Part shown: positions 1 through 6,273 of the stretch, one piece after another | How the letters are laid out: every line of letters starts with the position of its first letter | Numbering within the stretch: position 1 is the first letter of the stretch | NCBI GenBank assembly: GCA_947627585.1 | Contig: CANQWP010000027.1 | Location: 1 to 9,176 of the forward strand | Reading direction: 5' to 3' | DNA from: an uncultured Clostridia bacterium | Lineage (GTDB): Bacteria; Bacillota; Clostridia; Christensenellales; UBA1242 | DNA length: 9,176 bases | Notes under the pieces: model-generated | Databases searched by the model: none | What the model saw: only the letters and a program-made list of their open reading frames with translations | What the model was told of the DNA's origin: nothing | Position numbers and translations under genes: made by a program

Positions 1-222
1 GACATTGACGCAATAAGAAAAATCGGCGTGCTTGTCACTTTGGCAGTGAACCTCAACGCATCAAGAAAAAATGTCATCAACGACATTGTTTGCGACATCC
101 TTGGCGACAGCATAATCATGAAGACAGTTGTCAATGCTGACCCGTCTTTTGAAATCATTGAAAGCATGAAGGCGGCAGAGGACTTTAGAAAAATATTCAA
201 AAAAAGTTTGCAAGTGATTTGA
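1..222 (+). CDS. Ppx/GppA-family phosphatase, C-terminal fragment (5' end outside window)
   Basis: Only the last 73 residues are present, read from base 1 and ending in TGA. The segment IGVLVTLAVNLNASR, then a strand-rich stretch (VCDILGDSIIMKT), then FEIIESMKAAEDFRKIFKK, matches the layout of the C-terminal HD-like domain of exopolyphosphatase/guanosine pentaphosphate phosphohydrolases (helix with LxRLAxxLDRS, a beta segment, then E...a..F...F). Such enzymes hydrolyse polyphosphate or pppGpp in the cytoplasm. The actin-like ATPase core that would confirm the family lies upstream of the window, so the assignment rests on the tail alone. The next gene starts about 20 bases downstream, so it is probably the upstream member of the same operon. 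Alternative: another HD-domain phosphohydrolase. Confidence 0.6.
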   Translation, partial: DIDAIRKIGVLVTLAVNLNASRKNVINDIVCDILGDSIIMKTVVNADPSFEIIESMKAAEDFRKIFKKSLQVI

Positions 223-230
223 AAGATTGA

Positions 231-238
231 AGAAGGAG
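231..238 (+). promoter_or_regulatory. Ribosome binding site that sets the start of the HtrA-like gene
   Basis: AGAAGGAG lies three bases before ATG 242. The spacing is short, but the only other in-frame start nearby, TTG 227, has no purine-rich site before it, and the AGAAGGAG falls inside that longer reading frame. ATG 242 is therefore preferred. Confidence 0.55.
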
Positions 239-241
239 AAC

Positions 242-1459
242 ATGAAAGAAACAAATTCCGGCAACAAAAAATTTCTGTGGGGGCTGTTGTTGACAATTGT
301 CACAGTCCTTTTGTGTTATATGTTTGTTGTTCTCTACTTTTTCTACATCTCTCCAAACAACATTCCGCTCAAACTCACTTTTTGGCCGTTTCTTTCTGAC
401 AAAAGCATGAGCGAGATGTATCTTGACGCAACTGTTGAAATCAAATTTGATCCAAACGAATTTGACCATTCACCTCAAAGCGTGATTGGGGTCAATGTGC
501 GCGAAGACGGGATTGTGCTTGCGCCATATCACAAATTTAAAAATTTGCAAGATGGCGAAATCAAAATTTATTGCAATTCCGGCAAAGTTTTTGATGGAGA
601 GCTGATTTTTGCAGAAGAAAATTTTGATTTGGCTGTTTTGAAAAGCAAAAATCCAGACGGAGAAAACAAACAAATCAAAATGCCGTTTGTCGATGTCGCT
701 TCATATAGTCCAAAAGCAAACAGTGCTGTGTTTTCAATTTATCAGCTGTTTCCTGACGAAAACTTTTCTGGTGAACATCAAGTTTTCAATGGAAAAATCA
801 TGGGACACTCTGCTGATTTTGCGCTTGAAACAAAAGTTGAGGACTTTTTTGCGGTGGACCACGTGATTGAAAACGGTCTTCTCATGGAAATTGAAGAGCC
901 ACAAGGCTTCAAAGATGGAGCGGTGTTTGATTCATATGGCAAACTGCTCGGTTTTTCATATGAAGAGGCTGTGGACAACAATGGAGATTACATCATTTCT
1001 TCTGCAAAATATGCAAACTTGTTTTTGAAAGATGTGCTTGGTGCATATAGCAAAAATCAAACCTTTGAAAACAAGCTTTCAAAAAGTTTCACGGGTCTTG
1101 ATTCAAAAGAATGCACCAGTCATTATCATCTTTCAGAGGCAGAAAATGGAGGAATGGCAAAGCACTTCTTTTTCAAAAATCAGTGGAAAGCTTTTGACGA
1201 TTTTGATGGGTTGACAGAATTTTATAACGCGACAAGCCAAAGAGGCTTTTTCCTGTTAGAAGATTTTGTGTACGGCGAGGACAAAATTTCTGCTGAGTCA
1301 ATTGTCACGGAAATTGTTGCAGGGGACATTAGCCTTGAAATAGAGGACAGAGACGAACTGTTTGACTTTATATATTCCATTAAAGAAGGACAAGAAATTC
1401 AAATTATATATAATTCGAAAAACGCTTCAGCGGCAGAACAAATTGAATTTGTTGTGTGA
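242..1459 (+). CDS. Membrane-anchored HtrA/DegP-like pseudoprotease with degenerate PDZ-like domain
   Basis: This is a 405-residue protein. Residues 11-35 form one strong hydrophobic segment after a lysine-bearing N-terminus, so the rest should lie outside the cell membrane. Residues 62-240 follow the HtrA (S1C) chymotrypsin fold: DATVEIKF; then VREDGIVLAPYHKF with His97 where HtrA has TNaHV; then GKVFDGELIFAEENFDLAVLK with Asp129 in the usual DLAVLK. The nucleophile motif GNSGGPL is replaced by GFKDGAV (222-228), putting Lys224 at the serine position, while the following FDSYGKLLGF is family-like. Residues about 352-394 (AGDISLEIEDRDELF, then KEGQEIQIIYNSKN) resemble the second half of a PDZ domain. 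HtrA enzymes are envelope quality-control proteases. Without the serine this copy is more likely a binding or scaffold protein. It sits between the Ppx-like and MreB-like genes with gaps of about 20 bases. The fold call is firm; the function is inferred. Confidence 0.75.
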   Translation: MKETNSGNKKFLWGLLLTIVTVLLCYMFVVLYFFYISPNNIPLKLTFWPFLSDKSMSEMYLDATVEIKFDPNEFDHSPQSVIGVNVREDGIVLAPYHKFKNLQDGEIKIYCNSGKVFDGELIFAEENFDLAVLKSKNPDGENKQIKMPFVDVASYSPKANSAVFSIYQLFPDENFSGEHQVFNGKIMGHSADFALETKVEDFFAVDHVIENGLLMEIEEPQGFKDGAVFDSYGKLLGFSYEEAVDNNGDYIISSAKYANLFLKDVLGAYSKNQTFENKLSKSFTGLDSKECTSHYHLSEAENGGMAKHFFFKNQWKAFDDFDGLTEFYNATSQRGFFLLEDFVYGEDKISAESIVTEIVAGDISLEIEDRDELFDFIYSIKEGQEIQIIYNSKNASAAEQIEFVV

Positions 1460-1471
1460 GCGAGAATTGTT

Positions 1472-1476
1472 GGAGG
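1472..1476 (+). promoter_or_regulatory. Ribosome binding site choosing between tandem ATG codons of the MreB-like gene
   Basis: GGAGG lies three bases before ATG 1480 and six bases before ATG 1483. The second spacing is more typical and gives the N-terminus MKKIKYAIEMGGG, which begins where MreB proteins begin. A GTG at 1456 would overlap the upstream gene and is less likely. Confidence 0.6.
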
Positions 1477-1482
1477 TTGATG

Positions 1483-2484
1483 ATGAAAAAAATCAAATAT
1501 GCCATTGAAATGGGTGGCGGATACACATGCATCTATGTGAAAGGCGAGGGCCTTGCGTTGAAAGAGCCGACACTTATTGCTGCCGAGCCGAGCGAAGAGG
1601 GCTATCGCGTGATTGCAATGGGAAATGATGCAAAAAAACTTGTAGGCAAGACAAAAGAAAATGTGGAAATTTTCACGCCGAGCATCAGTGGCGATCATTC
1701 AAATTTTGAATATTCCGTTGTGCTTTTGAAGCATTTTTTGAGCAAAGTTGGCTTTCGCGCTTTTGAGGACAACGCAATTGTCATTGTTCCGTGCGGACTT
1801 TCTGTCAAAGAAAAAGAAAACATCATGAACGTTTGCGAAGCGGTGAATTTGGGAGAGACTTTGCTTGTTCCTTCTGTTTTGTGTTCTTGTGTTGGAGCAG
1901 GCAGAAACATTGACAGTTCAAAAGTCAACATGGTTGTGGACATTGGCGGCACTTCAACAGAAATTGGAGTCATCAACATTTCAAGCATAATCAAAGGCGC
2001 AACGCTCGGCATTGGCGGAAAAAGCATTGATGCGTCAATTGTCAACTTTTTGGCTTACACCCAGGGGCTTGTGATTGGCCTTTCCACCGCTGAGAGCCTT
2101 AAGAACGACGTTGGAAGCCTTTATGCAAATGACACTCTCAACATGGAAATCACCGGCATTGATGCGCAAACAAAAACTCCGCGCACAACAATTGAACTGT
2201 CGACCGATTTGATGCGCGCCATTGAGCCGTTTTACAGCGAAATTGTCCGCGCTATCGACACAACAATCAACACCTTGCCACCAGAAATTGTTGCCGACAT
2301 CATCAACAACAAAATTCTTGTTGTGGGCGGCGGAGCAAAAATTCAAGGGCTGGAAGACTATTTTAGGAAGCATTTGAACTATCCAATTGAAATTTCACAA
2401 GATGTTGACAATGTGACGATTTTGGGGGCAGGAAAGTTGCTTTCTGACTCACAACTTTTGGAAAGCATATTGAAAAAACTTTAA
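1483..2484 (+). CDS. mreB: Divergent MreB/Mbl-family actin-like protein
   Basis: The 333-residue length is normal for MreB. MreB proteins form membrane-bound filaments that direct sidewall peptidoglycan synthesis. Signature regions are recognisable in order: IEMGGGYTCIYVKGEG (8-23; MreB has IDLGTANTLVYVKGKG), TPSISG (65-70), VVDIGGTSTEIGVI (151-164, phosphate-2 loop), LGIGGKSID (175-183), TGIDAQTKTPRT (224-235), and VVGGGAKIQGLE (280-291, adenosine motif). Two active-site regions depart from the family. The first-loop aspartate is Glu9 and the following Thr is Gly. The EEPMAAAIGAG motif, which carries the catalytic glutamate, is PSVLCSCVGAG (130-140) with no acidic residue. The family call is secure; whether it hydrolyses ATP or acts as the main MreB is doubtful. 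The symbol is given at family level. It is the last gene of the operon, with the pseudo-HtrA 23 bases upstream and a terminator downstream. No mreC or mreD is seen. Confidence 0.85.
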   Translation: MKKIKYAIEMGGGYTCIYVKGEGLALKEPTLIAAEPSEEGYRVIAMGNDAKKLVGKTKENVEIFTPSISGDHSNFEYSVVLLKHFLSKVGFRAFEDNAIVIVPCGLSVKEKENIMNVCEAVNLGETLLVPSVLCSCVGAGRNIDSSKVNMVVDIGGTSTEIGVINISSIIKGATLGIGGKSIDASIVNFLAYTQGLVIGLSTAESLKNDVGSLYANDTLNMEITGIDAQTKTPRTTIELSTDLMRAIEPFYSEIVRAIDTTINTLPPEIVADIINNKILVVGGGAKIQGLEDYFRKHLNYPIEISQDVDNVTILGAGKLLSDSQLLESILKKL

Positions 2485-2506
2485 AGAAAATGCGAAAAAA
2501 CAAAAG

Positions 2507-2530
2507 AACAGGCGAAGACCTGTTTTTTTT
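2507..2530 (+). terminator. Rho-independent terminator after the MreB-like gene
   Basis: A six-base-pair stem, AACAGG (2507-2512) with CCTGTT (2519-2524), has a six-base loop and runs into eight consecutive T (2523-2530). The A residues before the stem could pair with some of the T run. It lies 22 bases after the MreB-like stop and separates that operon from minD. Confidence 0.85.
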
Positions 2531-2572
2531 ACAAAATTAGACAAATTAGGCTCTTTTATTGCACAATCAAAT

Positions 2573-2602
2573 TTGATTTTATGAAAAGAAAAAAGATAAA
2601 AT
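2573..2602 (+). promoter_or_regulatory. Probable promoter of minD
   Basis: TTGATT (2573-2578), an 18-base spacer and TAAAAT (2597-2602) fit a sigma-A-type promoter with mismatches. It lies between the terminator and the minD ribosome site. Transcription would start near 2609, giving a leader of about 15 bases that is little more than the AAGGAG site. The degV promoter has nearly the same layout, which strengthens the call. An alternative pair is TTGCAC (2559-2564) with TATGAA (2580-2585), with a short 15-base spacer. Confidence 0.4.
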
Positions 2603-2623
2603 TTGTGCAAAGGAGTTTTTCAT

Positions 2624-3415
2624 ATGGCGCGAAAAATTGTTGTGACAAGTGGAAAAGGTGGTGTTGGGAAATCAACCGTTTGCGCAAATTTGGGGGTCTA
2701 CCTTTCCAGGCTTGGCTTTCGTGTTCTGCTTATGGACGTCGACATTGGCCTAAACAATCTTGATGTCATCATGGGGCTTGAAAGACAAGTGATTTTTGAC
2801 ATCACTGACGTTGTATCTGGCAAATGCCGCGTTCGACAAGCGTTGCTTCAAGACCCGAATTTTCCGTCGCTTTATCTTCTTCCGTCCGCGCACACTTATT
2901 CTTCCAGCAAAATTACTGGAGAACATATCAAAAACATTATTGACATTGTGGAACATTCGTTTGACTATGTTTTGATTGATTGCCCAGCCGGGGTTGAGGC
3001 GGGCTTTCAGCGGGCGGTTTTTCCGGCCAACGAGGCGCTTGTTGTTGTCACGCCACATCTTTCTTCAATTCGAGATGCCGACAAGGTCGTGGGGCTGCTT
3101 TCGGCCTATAAAATTGAAAGCAAAGGACTGGTCATAAATCGAATGCGCGGAGATCTTGTGCTTTCGGGGGAGATGATGGACATTGAAGCCATTGTCAAGG
3201 CGATGGGGATTCACCTTTTGGGCGTGATTCCGGAAGATGATGAAGTTGGAAAAATGTCAAGTGATGGACGAATCATGACGGACTGTGAAAGTGCGCGAGC
3301 ATTCACACTTTTGGCGGAAAATGTTCACAACGGCAGCAAAAAAATTTTTGATTGCACATTCAAATATCGCGGTCTTGTGGGATATTTGAAAAGGAACATC
3401 AAAAAACACTGCTAA
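2624..3415 (+). CDS. minD: Septum site-determining ATPase MinD
   Basis: This 263-residue protein is of the usual MinD length. MinD dimerises with ATP on the membrane and positions the division-site inhibitor. All core motifs are intact: deviant Walker A GKGGVGKST (10-18) with signature Lys11 and Lys16, Walker A' MDVDIGLNNLD (37-47), Walker B VLIDCPAGVEAGF (116-128), and VVVTPHLSSIRDADKVVGLL (140-159), a standard MinD block. The last residues, RGLVGYLKRNIKKHC (249-263), form a basic amphipathic helix like the MinD membrane-targeting sequence, which separates MinD from ParA/FlhG relatives. ATG 2624 has AAGGAG (2609-2614) nine bases upstream. An upstream in-frame start at 2603 would precede this site and is rejected. 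The MinE-like gene follows after 17 bases, and no minC is in the window. Confidence 0.93.
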   Translation: MARKIVVTSGKGGVGKSTVCANLGVYLSRLGFRVLLMDVDIGLNNLDVIMGLERQVIFDITDVVSGKCRVRQALLQDPNFPSLYLLPSAHTYSSSKITGEHIKNIIDIVEHSFDYVLIDCPAGVEAGFQRAVFPANEALVVVTPHLSSIRDADKVVGLLSAYKIESKGLVINRMRGDLVLSGEMMDIEAIVKAMGIHLLGVIPEDDEVGKMSSDGRIMTDCESARAFTLLAENVHNGSKKIFDCTFKYRGLVGYLKRNIKKHC

Positions 3416-3421
3416 ACAATT

Positions 3422-3426
3422 GGAGG
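3422..3426 (+). promoter_or_regulatory. Ribosome binding site that supports a TTG start for the MinE-like gene
   Basis: GGAGG sits six bases before TTG 3433. There is no in-frame ATG or GTG between this site and the conserved region, so TTG is the best start. Confidence 0.65.
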
Positions 3427-3432
3427 TTTGTT

Positions 3433-3645
3433 TTGCAAAGAATAAATGAACTTTTGATCAAAGACAAGTTTACAAATTTGGATAGTGTCGCTGCCATTTT
3501 GAAGGAAGAGATCTTTCCAATTTGCAGAAATTTTTTTGAAATGCCAAACGACATTGTTGTCAGGTTTAAACGAGAGGGGGACGGCTTCAAGTTTTTTGTC
3601 GAAATCGACGTGTCGCGTGTGAAACCGTTCGGAGGAAGAATTTAA
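3433..3645 (+). CDS. minE: Short MinE-like division-site specificity protein
   Basis: This is a 70-residue protein starting at TTG. Residues about 22-62 (AILKEEIFPICRNFFEM, NDIVVRFKREGDGFKFFVEIDV) line up without gaps with the topological-specificity domain of E. coli MinE ([37 protein letters not shown]), including the L, I, C/R, DG and E.(L/I).V positions. MinE stimulates MinD ATP hydrolysis and drives Min oscillation. E. coli MinE has 88 residues; here the N-terminal membrane and anti-MinCD part is short and lacks the expected AKERL...RR block. Its place directly after minD, with its own GGAGG, supports the call. Its stop overlaps the convergent DegV stop. If it is not MinE, it is an unknown MinD partner. 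Confidence 0.6.
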   Translation: MQRINELLIKDKFTNLDSVAAILKEEIFPICRNFFEMPNDIVVRFKREGDGFKFFVEIDVSRVKPFGGRI

Positions 3646-4475
3646 ATGAAATAGACCATGCCATAGCAATTTGGCCCAGCGTGCGTTCCAACAACGCAGC
3701 CAATTTCGTGGATCGGCGTGTTTTTCGGGTCAACGTCCAAAGCTTCGGCATATTTGCTGAGGAAGTCATCGATCAGTTTTGGCTGTGCAGAGTGTCCAAA
3801 AGATATTGGATAGTTTCTGTCGCGCTTGTTTGCAAGTTCGACCATAAACTCATTTGCTTTTTCGCCAACTTTTTTGGCGATTGTGTTCACTTTCCCGCCG
3901 TCAAGGCTGATGATTGGCTTGATTTTCAGGGCGCTTGCCACAACATATCCGGCAGAGCCAAGTCTTCCGCCCATTTTCAAATATTTCAAGTCGCCGATGA
4001 CGGCCACAAGCTTGATTTTTGCTTTGAGGCGTTCAAGTTCGTTAATCACTTCTTGAGGCTGAGCATCTGGGTGAGATTTGATGTATTTGATAATTTCAAC
4101 AATAAGCGCGCCTTCGGCAAAAGTTGTGACGCGGCTGTCGCAGATATAAACATTTTTCATTTCCAAACTTTCCACGGCGTTTTTTGCTTGCGCAATTGTG
4201 CCGGCAAGGTCGGAGGAAATGACAATTGTCAGCACAAACCAGTCCTCTTTGTTGACATATGGGCCAAGGGCGTTTTCAAATTTATATTGATTTGGCTGGC
4301 TTGTTTTTGGAATGATTCCCGTTTTGAGTTTTTCATAGAACTCATCATTTGGCAAGCCTTCAGGAAACAATTCGCCATTGAAATTCACTTCAATTGGCAA
4401 AATTGTGATGTCGTTTTCTTCCGCGAAGCTTTTTGGCATATCGACCGAAGCTTCAGTTACAATCTTATATTTCAT
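3642..4475 (-). CDS. DegV family fatty-acid-binding protein
   Basis: The 277-residue length is typical for DegV. In Bacillota, FakB-type DegV proteins bind fatty acids and present them to the kinase FakA; whether this copy does so is not known. Landmarks seen: TEASVDMP (7-14) near the start, KTSQPNQ (57-63; the TSQP ligand-site motif), ISSDLAGT (86-93), ICDSRVTT (111-118), LKYLKMGGRLGSA (163-175), KIKPIISLDGGKV (184-196), HSAQP (228-232) and GTHAGPN (263-269). The usual GTHTGPG is slightly altered to GTHAGPN. The ATG has AGGAG six bases upstream (complement of 4482-4486). It lies downstream of the ABC genes on the same strand but has a probable promoter of its own. No kinase partner is in the window. 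Confidence 0.93.
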   Translation of the reverse strand: MKYKIVTEASVDMPKSFAEENDITILPIEVNFNGELFPEGLPNDEFYEKLKTGIIPKTSQPNQYKFENALGPYVNKEDWFVLTIVISSDLAGTIAQAKNAVESLEMKNVYICDSRVTTFAEGALIVEIIKYIKSHPDAQPQEVINELERLKAKIKLVAVIGDLKYLKMGGRLGSAGYVVASALKIKPIISLDGGKVNTIAKKVGEKANEFMVELANKRDRNYPISFGHSAQPKLIDDFLSKYAEALDVDPKNTPIHEIGCVVGTHAGPNCYGMVYFI

Positions 4476-4494
4476 ATGAAACTCCTACACAAGA

Positions 4495-4524
4495 ATTTTA
4501 TCAAAACTTGCGCAACTTTTGCAA
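4495..4524 (-). promoter_or_regulatory. Probable promoter of the degV gene
   Basis: Read on the minus strand: TTGCAA (4519-4524), 18-base spacer, and an extended -10, TGATAAAAT, with the core TAAAAT at 4495-4500. Predicted start is near 4488, giving a leader of about 12 bases that holds only the AGGAG site. The spacing and short leader match the proposed minD promoter. Confidence 0.5.
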
Positions 4525-4535
4525 ACAAAAACGAC

Positions 4536-4561
4536 AATTATTTAAAACTTTTTAAACAATT
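4536..4561 (-). terminator. Weak possible terminator after the ABC permease
   Basis: On the minus strand an 11-bp stem (4561-4551 with 4546-4536) closes a four-base loop. One pair is a G-T wobble that would be an A-C mismatch on the plus strand, so the hairpin favours minus-strand RNA. The stem is otherwise all A-T and is followed by GTCG then TTTTTGTTT, so it would be weak. It starts 12 bases after the permease stop and precedes the degV promoter. Confidence 0.35.
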
Positions 4562-4572
4562 TTTTATATAAA

Positions 4573-6273
4573 TCAATTTTTTCTGAAAAGCTGATTTGTG
4601 AAATTGTAAAGCAAGACAACAACCACAAAATAATAAGCCAAAGAGATGAAGAAGTTTCCGTTGGAATAGAGTGCCGTTTGCAAAAAGCCGGCGCCCATGC
4701 TTCCGCCGCCAAGAAAGGCTGTCAGATCCACGTGCACAAACGGGAAGAGACAATAGACCAGAAATCCATTGAGGAAAATGTTGCAAATCACGGAAATGGC
4801 AAAAATCAAAAGCGAGATTGCAAAAGTGAGCTCAAATTTTCTTGAAATGTTCATGAGGAAGATTGTGCCAACTGCCCAAAAGACAACTTGCATTTCAATC
4901 CCTACAAATTTCAAAAGCAAAAAGAGAATTGGGTGCACGACATATGGCGTTGTCAAATTGAAAATGGCCAAAATGCCCGCGGTGACAGTTGGATAGAAAA
5001 GAACTGACCACAGCAAAGACAGGAGCATAAACACCGCCAGCACCGAAGTTGTGCAAAGGACAATGGCGGTGAATTTTCCGGCAAAAACCTGTCCATATGT
5101 GACATTCTGGGACAAAATAAGGTCCATTTTCCCATTTCTTCTGTCGCGACCAAAGAGTTTATAGGCGCAGAAGATGCCAAAAACGATCGTCAAAAAGCCA
5201 ATTATGCTCAAAAGGAAATAGGCGTTGTCATATGCCGTTGTTGTGTTTGCCGCTTTGTTGAAATTGAGCGGCTCTTGAAATTCCGTGAAATACAAGTTTT
5301 CGTCTTGTAAAAAGAATTTGGCTTTTGAAATGTCTTGTCTCAAATCTTCTTTATATGAGACGTTTGTGTAACCAAACAATTTGTCCAAATCACCAAAATG
5401 TGCGCTCAACAAAAGTTTCAGCTCACTTTTCACAACAAAGTTTGCACTTTCACACATAAGCTTATAGTTCGTCAGCAAACTTGTGACTTTGTCAACGGAA
5501 GAGGCGTTTGTTATGGACGAATAGATTGAAAGCTCTTGAAAGATCTTTCCTACTTTTTCTTTTGCATTTTCAACAATAGTTTGCAAAGTTGAAAGTTTTT
5601 CGTCATCGACCCACCAAGTTGTTGTCAGCGCTGTCGGCTCAAACTTTTCAAACATGTCCAAATGTCCATATATGTCATCGACAACTTGGGCGATTGAGAG
5701 ATTTTGATTGATCAAATTTGAAAAATAGGAAGAGACAGTTTTCAGCGTTGTGAAATTTTGTTTTGTGAAAAACAAGGTGCTTTCAAACTCGTCTTTTTTT
5801 TCATATTTTTGGACAAAGTCCCGAAGTTCATTTGCCGCAAAAATAATTTCGGAAATATCATTTTCTTCTATGTATTTTGGCTTGCGATTTTGAAAAGTTG
5901 TGGGAAAACGAAATTCATCTTCAATTGCGTCAAACTGCGACTTTATTTGCAATAACCTTGCATATTCACTTTCAGCAGGGGCGTTTTCACTTGGCTGAGT
6001 TTTCATCACATTCAAGCTGTTTTCTGCCTTTGTCAAAAGATTGTCAAGCGAGGCTTTTGTGTCAATTTCAGGATTGTTGCCAGAGAAGTTTGCAATGATT
6101 TCTGCTGGGCTTTCGCCAAGGGTGGTGGCAGAATAGACCGGTGTGGCAGGAATTTGATATAATGATCCCAAAATCAAGCAGCCAGCCATCAAGGTGGCGA
6201 CAATGACCAAGGTGATCGGGTTCAACATGATTCGGCGGAAGTCATATCCTGCAATTTGAAAGATCTTTTTCAT
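4573..6273 (-). CDS. ABC-2-type transporter permease with large extracellular domain
   Basis: This 566-residue membrane protein probably forms the channel half of an ABC transporter with the ATPase encoded just upstream. There is one hydrophobic segment near the N-terminus (about 19-39), then about 310 hydrophilic residues (40-350) presumably outside the membrane, then five or six further segments (about 351-373, 403-426, 445-475 as one or two, 482-505, 541-558). The stretch LFGRDRRNGKMDLILSQNV (373-391), followed by AGKF, matches the ABC-2 permease pattern in which the second helix is followed by E/D..GT.ELLLS.P and GK. ATG 6273 shares its A with the ATPase stop (TGATG). A TTG three bases earlier is also possible, with AGGAGG seven bases away rather than ten. 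Substrate unknown; the family exports drugs, lipids or peptides. Confidence 0.8.
   Translation of the reverse strand: MKKIFQIAGYDFRRIMLNPITLVIVATLMAGCLILGSLYQIPATPVYSATTLGESPAEIIANFSGNNPEIDTKASLDNLLTKAENSLNVMKTQPSENAPAESEYARLLQIKSQFDAIEDEFRFPTTFQNRKPKYIEENDISEIIFAANELRDFVQKYEKKDEFESTLFFTKQNFTTLKTVSSYFSNLINQNLSIAQVVDDIYGHLDMFEKFEPTALTTTWWVDDEKLSTLQTIVENAKEKVGKIFQELSIYSSITNASSVDKVTSLLTNYKLMCESANFVVKSELKLLLSAHFGDLDKLFGYTNVSYKEDLRQDISKAKFFLQDENLYFTEFQEPLNFNKAANTTTAYDNAYFLLSIIGFLTIVFGIFCAYKLFGRDRRNGKMDLILSQNVTYGQVFAGKFTAIVLCTTSVLAVFMLLSLLWSVLFYPTVTAGILAIFNLTTPYVVHPILFLLLKFVGIEMQVVFWAVGTIFLMNISRKFELTFAISLLIFAISVICNIFLNGFLVYCLFPFVHVDLTAFLGGGSMGAGFLQTALYSNGNFFISLAYYFVVVVLLYNFTNQLFRKN

Noticed and set aside
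227..241. TTG 227 as the start of the HtrA-like gene
   Set aside because: No ribosome site precedes it, and AGAAGGAG falls inside the extension, pointing to ATG 242.
1399..2045. Minus-strand open frames opposite the MreB-like gene
   Set aside because: They are shadows of a gene with clear actin motifs and have no start signals or recognisable domains.
3681..4571. A 296-codon open frame on the plus strand opposite degV
   Set aside because: It lies almost entirely antisense to a strongly conserved DegV gene, its translation is rich in Phe, Cys, Trp and Asn with no family pattern, and it has no ribosome site.
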